From: Nemophila menziesii
Lineage: Eukaryota > Streptophyta > Magnoliopsida > Boraginales > Hydrophyllaceae
NCBI GenBank assembly: GCA_029959085.1
Contig: JARWIR010000047.1
Location: 868,001-932,000, forward strand
Length of the DNA stretch: 64,000 bases
Direction: 5' to 3'
Shown piece after piece: positions 49,954 through 59,685 of this stretch (its first letter is position 1; each line of letters begins with the position of its first letter). The notes under the pieces were generated by a model. It did not search any database, was not told the DNA's origin, and saw only the letters and a list, made by a program, of their open reading frames with translations. A program made the translations under genes and the position numbers.

Positions 49954-52874
49954 ACCATATTTATGAGTATTTAAATGATAGGTAAAGAACTTAGTTTCGA
50001 GCCTATATTCCAAATTGAACCAACTAATAGTAGGGATAAAAATACGAATGTTGACCAATACTGGGTTAAATAAATTTTGTCTTGGTTTAAATAGACTGAA
50101 TATTGTTTTGGAGATTGAGAAAATATTTATTAAGGTTATATTAGTGTTTTTTATATTTCCATTCAAATTTAAACAGGTTTGTAAGCAAGTGTAACTATAG
50201 AGAGGCATAATTGTTGATCAAATCTCGCTTGCTAGGTGAGGACAATAATATCTTAAAATTAAGTTTCGATAATCATACTTCCTTAGTGACAAATTAATTT
50301 AAAGTATAGGTAATCTGAGTGGTAAGTGTATCTTTTGGTACCTCGTCTATTTGTTAAATAATTTTTTTATTAAATATTTACTCCATACTTTATAGAAAAT
50401 GAAGTATATTTTATTCGAAAAAATTACTATATAATGTTAGTTAATATATATTTTTCATTATTTATACTATAAGTCATACATTAAATACCCCATAATTTAT
50501 TAAATAAAAGAAAAACCTAACAATAAATTAAAATTAATTCAAGGTTGATAAGATTTGTTTTAAAAACTTTGGTATCAAAATGCTCTAATTTACATCCAAA
50601 TCCAACATCATTTTTTTGAACGAACAACTCTTTAAAATAGATGTATGACCTTACTTGTATTCTATAAAATAATGCATAATCTGTATTATTATAAAATAAT
50701 ATATAAATCCTAAACCTCACAATCAAATCTACTTTTGTCAATAAAATAATGTATATTATGAAAGTATTTATAAACCAAAATAATATAAAATTAGAATAAG
50801 AAAAACATACCTTAAATGAAATGTCATGACCATCGATCTATGATTACAAACATCGTCTTGTTCAAAAATTTACACAAACCAAATAATATTTAACTAATGT
50901 ATATGAAATGGATATTCATATAAATATACATGTATTAGAATCGTGGAGATTTATTTAGAGGTAAGATTGGATAAAGTAAGGGATAAAGGAGGCGAGTTGA
51001 AGTTAGGGATAAGGGAGGCGAGTTGAAGTTAGGGATAAGGGAGGCGGTGAGTTAAAGTATGGGATAAGGGAGACGGTGAGTTTTGAATACTAATGTTTGA
51101 TAATGTAATATTGGAAGGGTTTTGAGATCTTAGTTGTCAATAGAGGTTTTACAAGAATTAAATCTGCATAAGTAGCCACTTTGATGTTTCAAAACCAATT
51201 TAGCATTGTGGGCTTAAAAAATGATTCTTTATAAAAAAATTAGGCCTTATTTAGGCCTATGTAATATGTAATATATAAGGAATTATTAATTTATATATAA
51301 ATTAGAGTCTATAAGAATCATAAAATATGTATTATCTTATAATTTTAGCGAATTATTAATTTACTATATTTGTGTTATTTAATGATTAAATAAAAAAATC
51401 ATAATAGAAATAAACAAAAATAAGAAATAATTTCTTATCAAAATACTAAATTAGTTAATGGAATAGTATATTTAGGAAATAAATATTATATGGCCATTAG
51501 CTGAAAAATATTAATCAATTATTAACAAATAATAGAATAAATTTAAGAAGAACCTTATTCAAGTTGTTTACTCCAACACACCCTTAATTTTGAATATTTT
51601 TAAATTATTGAGTTATGAAATAACAATCAAATCATAATAAATAAAATAAACCTTTCCATCTTAATTTAATTATCCATTATACTCTTATATATAGAACCCA
51701 ACAAATATTATATATTATTAATATGATTATGCACGATTAACAAAGTAATAAGATAACGTTGAAGTTAAGAGGAAAAATGTATCATTTACGATTTTCGATA
51801 AACTCTTTTTTAAGAATGAAATATTTTTCTAGAAAAATATTTGTTGTGTTGAATATTAATTACATAATTTTCATTTTCACATATACTTAATACATAAGAA
51901 TTTGACCCATACATTGTATATCATTCAAATAACTAAGAATAAATTACTCACCATTATATTTCAATTTTCTTAACATATTTAAATGATATATTAAAAGATT
52001 ATATTTGTGATGGACTTACCATAATAATCGCACGAGCATAATATATTTCCATAAGCTTTCAATGCAATAATTTTATTTGTAGTCAACGCAATTAATTATA
52101 TACATCCCATAACATTCTGATATAATAATTATGTGCTTGGCCGATTAAATTAATAATATATGCCTTTTTGTGGAAAAATGTAAATATATTCTAAACGAAC
52201 AAAGTTATTTTTAATAAAATATTAATTCATTAAAAAATGGTTTTAAATATTAGTTCTATAAACGGACTCATGCCTAAAGATACCTAGAAAATGAGATTTA
52301 ATAATGTAAAATGATATATAATTTCATATATTATCATAATGCAGATTACTTTTCGTTTAATTGATTTTTAAGAAATAAAAGAATACAATAAATTACATTG
52401 ATAATAAAGACTAAAAAAGACTAATAGATCATAAAGGATTTGAGATTGTAAACCAGACATAAGAGGATTCGTTATAACGTGACATCTTATTACTAGATTT
52501 GGTAACTACTTCATTATATCACTATAAGATCGTGTTTTTGTATAGTTGTCTCCATTAATGATAACATACATTTGTCTCTAATGACGGTCCATTAGAGATA
52601 GTACAAATTATTTGAAGGTACTTTACCATGTATAATATAAAAAAAATTAAAATTCCTTTGAATGGCATAATTTACTTGGAATTTAATCCACTTTGTTCAT
52701 TATGTGGCGAGGGTTATATATCAAATAAGCTTCTATTCTTTGAATGTGCTTATATGAGAGATATTTGAAATGAGATTAAGAAGTGGTTGAGAATTGTTTA
52801 AGATATGAACATTTTATTGAGTGCATTGAAGTTGTTAAATAAGCTAAAAACTCGTTAGAATTGAATAATAAGAC
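49954..52874 (+). repeat. Tandem unit copy VI, partial (right end of the array)
   Basis: Begins with the unit landmark and ends at the point where the LINE remnant continues into single-copy flank. Minisatellite 50974-51082, deletion junction 51241-51261. No gene seen apart from the LINE tail. Confidence 0.85.
50974..51082 (+). repeat. G-rich minisatellite, copy VI
   Basis: Same four-unit array. The fourth unit reads gtatgggataaggg where copies IV and V have gtattggataaggg. Confidence 0.8.
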
Positions 52875-53073
52875 ATGGAGAATAAGTTTTGGAGCTATTG
52901 TTTATTACATATTGACGGAAAGAAATAATATTTCCATGAGTGGTGATCAATCTTTTCGTGAAGCGGTTGTTAATAAGATTAATTGGTGCACTTATTCCAT
53001 AATATACCTTTTTTACACTCATCATTTCTTTCTGAATGATAATGGGTGTTTAACTAGTACTAGTATGAGATAG
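52648..53073 (+). pseudogene. LINE reverse-transcriptase C-terminal tail, longest copy
   Basis: Starts like 39080-39302 (CSLCGE, then LLFFEC with the His lost) but continues past the joint. After a one-base frame change it reads TWRISFGAIVYYILTERNN and KINWCTYS (about 52873-53000), which fits the W..........Y.IW.ERN... end of plant LINE zf-RVT regions. This is the ancestral, uncut right side of the breakpoint. No reverse-transcriptase catalytic motif is present. Confidence 0.65.
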
Positions 53074-53391
53074 TTGCTAGTCATTAACCTTGTGGCTAAC
53101 TTATATTTTCGGGTCTATGTGGATGATTATTTGTATAGTATACAATTTATCAATTTCGTAGTATAAACTTTTACCAAACAAATAAAATAAATAATGTGCT
53201 CCACAGGTCTTCATTTTTCAAAAAAAAAAATTATAAAATTACTTTAAATGCGTGGTATTATTATTGCTTGTGAATGGATGAAGACCCTGGCCAAAGATAT
53301 TGTAGTTAAATTGCAGCTCACTAGATCAATGTGAACGGAGAATAAAATAATTATCAAACCCACCGTAAGCAACTTCCATCAACTTGCTCTT
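53074..53391. other. Single-copy flank, no gene seen
   Basis: AT-rich sequence right of the array, with an A10 tract near 53221. No supported ORF. Confidence 0.5.
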
Positions 53392-53540
53392 TGGACTTGA
53401 CTTGATTACTTATACCATACATTTTGGTTATTGTATATTTCCAGAAAACAAGTATTTGAAGATAATTCTTCTTTAGGTTATGACAGTCACAAACATTCTA
53501 CCAAGTTTAAACTTCAAAGTTCTATCATTAACTTTTTCTA
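53392..53540 (+). repeat. Dispersed duplicate A, first copy
   Basis: About 150 bases recurring at 56379-56527. A splice-acceptor-like ttgtatatttccag is followed by an open stretch (EDNSSLGYDSHKHSTKFKLQ). It may be a decayed exon of an unidentified gene. Confidence 0.6.
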
Positions 53541-53656
53541 ACTAGGTGTACTACAGAGTTTTCAAATATCAATGTTGATGTAAATGATAAAATTATGATC
53601 AGAACTTTGTCTACTTTACAAATGAAACTCGTACACAAACTAATCATGATCAGCAT

Positions 53657-53777
53657 AATTACTTTCTACATGAAGGATATTTTCTTTCATTTAAAAAATA
53701 TAATTGCTTCTGACTAAAAACCTTAATTGGACTTCAGAATAATAGAAAAATATTTCAAGATTTTATGACCAGTTCTC
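53657..53777 (+). repeat. Dispersed duplicate B, first copy
   Basis: About 120 bases (attactttct...tcaagattttatgaccagttc) recurring at 56259-56376. Here it lies after duplicate A; in the other place it lies before it. Confidence 0.6.
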
Positions 53778-55722
53778 CAATTAAATGATGTATTTCAAGG
53801 GTAAACTTATATGCTGCAAATTTGGTGGAAACTAACACATTAATTAATTTGGATCTTGTGCACCAAGTCACTCCGTCTATATTTCATATGCTGGGTATTA
53901 AAGTTATAACAAAATTTAACCAATTTGGGATATAAATTTGTATAATATTACGAATCTATACTTATTTTTAGGTAAAATCTCTCTATACAAATCATGATAC
54001 TCTTTACTCAGGTTACTTCAAAAGGCAATTGTTCATATATAAATTGTATACGTAAACCAGTTGAGTCTGCTACACAAGACAATATCTTGTTTCTACTACT
54101 GATTAGCTTTGTCACATAAATCTACATAATTTGGATGCCACAAATAAAATTTTGAATTTGAGTAGGGAAGTTTCTAAAAATATCAACAAAACATAAATAG
54201 ATGGATGAAGCGACCCAGGTAATTAGAAATTCCATTATTACAGCATAGCTAGTGATGCAATAACCATTCGAAGTCGTGATGGCCTCTAAAAAAAAACTTA
54301 TACTAAGTTGTTTAGAATTCATCTCGAAATTTATGATAACCTTGATACATACATGAGAATACACACAATGCAAATGTGGCACCACAGACTAGAGGACTCG
54401 ACTAAATACCAGAATTCACCTCCACATAGCAAATGTAAATACACATCACAAAGATAAATACCCAATAAAAACTCATCATCACATGGGTTAAATTATTCTT
54501 TGAGAGAAACATGATACTAAAATCAAATCATAACTGATTACATTATTAGAAGTAAATTTAAAATATAAAAAAAATCCTATGCTAGCCTCCTAGACAAGCG
54601 CAAATCCAAGATTTTTTTATGAGGTTTAAAACGTATAAAAATGAATGAGGTTTTGTTGTTAATAATATATATATTATTGTATATGGAGTAAAAATCACAA
54701 AATACAAATTATTAGAGCTCGAAAATAGGCATCATCAATATAATTTACTGTAATGAAAAATGAATACTAAAATCTTAAATTCATAAATCTCATTAGTGAA
54801 ATTGCTATGGAGAATCCATGAACATAGAAGTAAGGCTACATACAATATGAAAGGAATTAGGAGGCTCACATTAGAACTGAAGTACATATTTGTAATATAT
54901 GTAATATAAGAAAGAGAACTGTTATTAAAGAATTAATATACAAGCATTCAACAATTATAAATTCAAAGATACAAGTACAAAATGGTTATATGTAAACCAA
55001 ACATGTATTATAAAAACTTTTGACCAATCTCCTTTAATAACGATTACAGAAGCACGTGACTTAGTGTATAGTTTATCAATTTGCATGCACATGTAGATAT
55101 GTAGTTGGTTTGAATATCAGATGAAAATTGTTGTTTGGGGTGGGTAGGAGATTGTCTTTGTGCTCGCAAATTTATATATACTAAAGAAGGGCTCCTAAGA
55201 GAATACTTCTTAAAGAGTAGTTACATGCGCGATTACCAAATTAAGTAGGGGTAAAGGCTGATTGAGCATCATATTTACCTATAAATAAATCCAAAATTAA
55301 ATTGTTTTATACAAAAATAGGTGAGTTATATTTTTTTAAAAGATAATCATTAATAGTACATGAATGATTTGCTTTATTTTGTGGAGATTCTCTGGGTTTA
55401 AAATCGCGTATAGAAAACGTGGCTCTTGAGTGCTAAGTAGGCTTACTACTACTCCTAAGTAACCAATTTCAAGGATTTTGTAACTAAAATATATGAAGTT
55501 CTACCTATGTTGACCTTCTTTTCCCTTATAATAAAAAATTTGACTCATTTGTAAATATGTTGGTGAAATAATAACCAATATAAAATTTCATGAGAGGAAT
55601 AGACAAACCAACGACCATCTCCACACATATCCAGTTTTCAAGGACGATGTTGCCCTTTATTGAAAAGTCATGACCAACTATTATATTTATTAACCCAACG
55701 ACCATCTCCACACATTTTTGCT
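53778..55722. other. No recognisable gene
   Basis: About 1.9 kb of AT-rich sequence. The minus-strand open frame at 54122-54385 (87 codons, hydrophobic, two membrane-like stretches) has no family I recognise and no supporting context. A 20-base sequence (caacgaccatctccacacat) occurs twice near 55609 and 55694, which accounts for the repetitive 67-codon frame there. Confidence 0.4.
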
Positions 55723-55774
55723 GTAACAAGCAATTTGTAAAATTGTTTACAATTTTGTAACAAGCAATTTGTAA
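55723..55774. repeat. Short direct repeat flanking a hairpin
   Basis: gtaacaagcaatttgtaa at 55723-55740 is repeated exactly at 55757-55774. The 18 bases from 55739 to 55756 (aaaattgtttacaatttt) form a perfect inverted repeat with an 8-bp stem. Confidence 0.8.
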
Positions 55775-55813
55775 GACTAACCCAGATAAAGCTTGTACAA
55801 CATATAATCAAGC

Positions 55814-56258
55814 GTTTCAAATTTCAAGAGTGGTTAACGCTTTGAGTTGTAGATTAATTGAGATGACTAAGAGAACAGAGACATTATCTATTGTGAGGGA
55901 GATGAAGAAGAATCAAAGTAAGGTATTGGGTTCCATTGAGAAGAAATCAAGTGAGAAAATTTCTAGTTCCAACACAAAGGGTAAAATGGGTCATGAAAAA
56001 AGAGGTCATATAGTTGTGTTTAATTCAATGGGCAAAAAGGTCCAGCTTTTGTAAAGAAGACATCACAACCTCTACAAATTGAAGGTCCTACACCCGAAAG
56101 AAAAAAAAGCTTCAAAGGCCTTGTTAGCTTCTGCAAAGAAACAATTATAGGAACTTCATTTTGCTTATGAGAAAGTATTTGAATAAGAAGTTGGTAAAGG
56201 AGATTCTTAAAGATTAGTGAAATATTGGGTTGGTCTACATTCATGGTAAGACATTCGA
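55814..56258 (+). pseudogene. Fragment of the env-position ORF
   Basis: Homologous to 5761-6210: the same run-in (caaatttcaagagtggtta), a degenerate polypurine-like ctttgagttgtag, then an ATG at 55863 reading MTKRTETLSIVREMKKNQ and on to about 56054. The frame then breaks, but nucleotide similarity continues (gaaggtcctacaccc, gcttatgagaaagtattt) to about 56258, where it stops at the start of duplicate B. Only the N-terminal third is present. Confidence 0.75.
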
Positions 56259-56376
56259 ATTACTTTCTCTGTGAAGGATGTTTTCTTTCATTTAAAATAT
56301 ATAATTACTTTGGACTAAAAACCTTCATTGGACTTCAGAATAATAGAAAAATATTTCAAGATTTTATGACTAGTTC
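56259..56376 (+). repeat. Dispersed duplicate B, second copy
   Basis: Matches 53657-53777. It directly abuts the ORF fragment on the left and duplicate A on the right. Confidence 0.6.
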
Positions 56377-56378
56377 AT

Positions 56379-56527
56379 TGGGCTTGACTTGATTCTTATA
56401 CAGTACATTTTGGTTATTGTATATTTCCAGATACAAGTATATGAAGATCACTCTTCTTTAGGTTATGACAGTCATAAACATTCTACCAAGTTTAAACTTC
56501 AAAGTTCTATCATTAACTTTTTCTATA
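56379..56527 (+). repeat. Dispersed duplicate A, second copy
   Basis: Matches 53392-53540. The exon-like stretch stays open to 56610 here (VYEDHSSLGYDSHKHSTK and beyond), but no domain is recognised. Confidence 0.6.
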
Positions 56528-56602
56528 AGTATTCAGGATTCTATAATCCTACGAAATCCCGTCATGGTAGCTTAGAAGGAAACATTGACACTACCAATGG
56601 AC

Positions 56603-56815
56603 TTGGGTAAGGGGACCTTATGCAAGATCAGTGGTGAAATCTAAACCCTATTGTCTATCTAGCTAAGCAAGCCCGTCAGGATCACTACAATACACTAGAT
56701 GATGATGTGTGGTTTCTATAACTGAATCCCCCACCAGGGTGCTAATCCAACTACTAAGGACGTTCCTATGATTGGCCAGATCTAGGGCTAGAAAAAGGAA
56801 AACACAAAATACAAA
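56603..56815 (-). repeat. Athila-like LTR fragment, minus orientation
   Basis: Similar to 61930-62150, and to the reverse complement of about 1280-1500 in the 5' LTR (shared features: gtctatctagctaagcaagccc, the ggatcacta...acactag block, and ccaactacta). It has no LTR ends. Confidence 0.6.
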
Positions 56816-57976
56816 TATATATAAGTAATCATTTTGAATTTCTTTTTTAATATAAAGTTATCCATATTGAATTAATTAATAATTATTGATTAATAAATCA
56901 TTATCTTAAATTGAATTGAGTAATAATTATCCTAAATAACAAGTACTGCATCAAAACAAAAATGATAGAATGTATCGCCTACAATGACGCATTGAATATT
57001 GATTGTGAGAGAAGTGTAAGGGGATGAATAAGGCGTGACGTGACGAAGGTGCATATGTTATTTATAATGAAAAGGGTGTGACATGGAAATGACAAAGAAT
57101 GCGTGACATAGAAAAAGGGTCGTGGAGAAGATGAAGGTGTGCGTTAAAACAAGTAATAATCTTTGTGAAATTGTAGTAAGGGTAATATCATTTTGTTAAA
57201 ATTTATTTTTTTGTTCAGATATTAAAATTGATAATTAACCCAAATGTATCGAATGTATGAAACTGTAAACCACTAAGTTTATTTTTAATGAGGATTTTCC
57301 TCCGATAGAAAGAAAATGGGCTCGAACCTGTAGGAAGTTAATATCAAGACTTAACGTCTCATCATGCATCTCATTGGAAAAATTGATGTGTACACCACTT
57401 AGCCAATTATTAACCACATAGAGAGCACTCGAAATACAATAGAGTATGAACAATTGTCACTGAGCAACATAGTTTTTTCTTACTTTTACTATGTCTTCGT
57501 TGATACATGTGAGGAAGTGCTTATTGCATTAGTAGCAATCAACAAAAATAATTGCTGTGAAAGCTAAATGTAACCATTGTGTATTCGATCGCGGAAAGTG
57601 AGGCGTGGGCCTCCTCAATGCTCTTAAAAAACATTTGACAATCATGACCAGAGTAATTTTTTTTACACTTGACAATCTTGAAGTTTTTCATGGTATCGAT
57701 AATCCATCTCGAACAAATAGAGATATAAAACCTACCATCTATGAGCTCAGAATGTGGATGAGGAAGTTTACTTTTGAAAAGCCTCTTAGATTCAAACATC
57801 TTATAATAAAATTACAGATATTGGTCCAAGTTTCTACAATATTAATCACAATTTTCACCTGGAAAGACAAATACATTCATAATAGTATTGTCTTTCTCTC
57901 TGAACTTTAGAAGAAAAGTGGAATTGAATAAAGGAGATGTGACATTTTTCCCCTTTATGTTTTCGTATGGGTATTA
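56816..57976. other. No recognisable gene
   Basis: AT-rich. On the minus strand there is a pair resembling RNA polymerase III promoter boxes: ggttcgagccc (57318-57328) and tggctaagtggt (57394-57405), 65 bases apart. That is longer than usual, so a tRNA-derived SINE is only a possibility. Overlapping open frames at 57539-57799 (minus) and 57605-57910 (plus) have no recognised family. Confidence 0.35.
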
Positions 57977-58300
57977 TACCAAATACCCCCAAAGTTTGAC
58001 AAAGGGTAAAAAATCCTTAATATTTTAAAACCTACAATACCCCCTATGATTTTCTGACTCGTGACAATTCACCGTGTATATTAAATATAACTTGGTGCAA
58101 CTCATAGTATACGTTATAGTGTAATATTAAATAAAAATTACAAGTTGTCACGAGTTAGAAACCATAAAAGGGTATTTGACCGTTTCAAAACTATAAGGAG
58201 AGTTTTTGACCCGCTTTAAAACCCGGGGGAAGGGTGGGAAGGGAGAGGAGGTTGGGTGGAGTGGTTGATCTTTTGTCGAACCAAAGAGAGGTATTTGGTA
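57977..58300. mobile_element. Fold-back MITE-like element
   Basis: The outer ends taccaaatac (57977-57986) and gtatttggta (58291-58300) are perfect inverted repeats and could include a TA target duplication. Inside, 57998-58066 pairs imperfectly with 58144-58221 (ctgactcgtgacaa against ttgtcacgagttag), giving a long stem. A G-rich stretch (58221-58260, ggggg and gggtggg runs) interrupts the right arm. No ORF. Confidence 0.6.
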
Positions 58301-58384
58301 TTTTACTTCTTTTTTTAATGACTCTCTATGTGTTTGTTTCTATTTTCAATCAAATAATTTCCGACTAAAAATGAAATGAAAAAA

Positions 58385-59046
58385 TCTTTAGAATAGGAGG
58401 TCCATTAAGACAATTAATCAACAAAGAATTCATCATTTCCTTTAGAGTACGATTTTTGCGTTCTGTAATACCCTTTTGTTGAGGAGAATAAGGAACAGTA
58501 ATTTGATAATAATACCCTGCTCTTGACAGTATTTATCGAAAGGGAATACATATTCTCCACCTGTATCACTCCTTAGTATTTTGATCTTCTTACTTAGTTG
58601 ATTTTCAACTTCACTTTTGTATTGCTTGAAGGCCTCAAATGCTTCATCTTTACTTTGTAGTAAATACACATAGAAATACCTAGTGTTGTCATCGATAAAG
58701 GTAATAAAATAAATTTTACCGCCTCTCATTTTCACATGTTTTAAATCACAGATGTCACTGTGTATTGACCCTAATTGTTCAATCCTCCTTTCCACGAATT
58801 TATAAGGAGCTTTAGCCAATTTGGCTTCAACACGTATCTCGCATTTCTTATGAGAATCGAGATCCAATTTAGGTATTAGATTTAAATTCACAAGTTTATG
58901 CAAAGACTTAAAATGCACATGTCCTAATCTGTTATGCCATAAATTAGGAGACTCAAGCAAGTAAGCATATCCAGTATTTATAAATAGTATTGTCAGATAT
59001 ATTCTTACAAGTAGTTCTGGGTACCACAATCATTACATTCATCTTA
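58385..59046 (-). pseudogene. Ty1/copia integrase fragment
   Basis: Reading leftwards from 59046: LFKMNVMIVVP in one frame, then NLWHNRLGHVHFKSLHKLV (GAG-pre-integrase zinc-binding region) and the integrase core with SDICD, FITFIDDNTRY and LRSDTGGEY, then a frameshift and NRTLKEMMNSLL-like sequence. In the zinc-binding CxxC pair the second Cys is Arg (KKCEIRVEA). The main open part is 58442-59029. Protease, reverse transcriptase and LTRs are absent. It is cut on its upstream side by the LTR piece at 59047. Confidence 0.8.
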
Positions 59047-59684
59047 AATAAGTCGTCACCCTGAAGGGGTGTCTAATTATTGAAACACCACCAAAACGTA
59101 TAGTGTGCGGTAGTGATCCGGAAGGGCTTGCCTAACTAGATAGTCATTAGGGTTTTATTTAATCATCGATCATTATTTGCAGGCCAGTCTCATTTAAGAA
59201 CCTAGTGGTGTAGGAACACCTTAGTTAAGTCTCCTGGTAATTGTGAGGTCACCACCTTAGTCCACCTTGTAAGGGGGTAGGGAGGAATATAGAATCTTGA
59301 CTACTTATTAACGAGCTATAATGACCCTTATTAACTAGTAGAAGAAATAGAAAGATTAGTGCATAAGTGAAAAGTCTAAGCTATACTTCATCATCTTATT
59401 CTCTTGTATTTTGTTTATTGTCTTTTATTTAATTTAGTTAATCATTAATCTCCTCAATCATATTTATTCACTTTTATGTCTTTAACTATCATATCCTATG
59501 CTATTTTATTTACCAATTCGTATAACGCACTAAGTCTCTGAGGAACGAATCTGACTTACTAGTAAACTTTTCATACAATTTGTGATACTTGCAGTGAGTA
59601 ACGTGTTTAGTCTAGGGTGTTAATGCATCGTTTATCCATAATTTATTATCATATTTTATCACACCCTAGGAAACGCTATAACTC
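59047..59684 (+). repeat. Athila-like LTR, 3' part, plus orientation
   Basis: Matches about 1300-1938 of the 5' LTR (actagatagtcattaggg, atcacaccctagg near the end), without the first ~900 bases. Its terminus at about 59684 abuts gag sequence that reads on the other strand. It is an inverted repeat of part of 61790-62150. Confidence 0.75.
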
Positions 59685-59685
59685 C

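Larger units (their letters stand above)
32544..52874 (+). repeat. Triplicated 6.8-kb segment
   Basis: Three tandem copies: 32544-39302 (6759 bp), 39303-46078 (6776 bp) and 46079-52874 (6796 bp). Each begins aaatcttatgatataaaac. The first is preceded by ordinary unit sequence (gactaattacaaac). The second and third are preceded by the LINE remnant (gaataataagac). The third ends where the LINE sequence continues into unique flank (atggagaataag). This gives both breakpoints to within a few bases. Confidence 0.85.

Noticed and set aside
11317..52874. CRISPR-like or bacterial defence array suggested by regular repetition
   Set aside because: The repeats are 6.8-9 kb tandem duplications of plant-type DNA, not short repeats with spacers. 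The minisatellite units are contiguous, with no spacers.
54122..54385. 87-codon hydrophobic minus-strand frame
   Set aside because: AT-rich DNA readily gives hydrophobic frames. No family match comes to mind, and there is no supporting context.
57605..57910. 101-codon plus-strand open frame and the overlapping 86-codon minus-strand frame (57539-57799)
   Set aside because: No recognised family on either strand, no conserved partner and no regulatory context.
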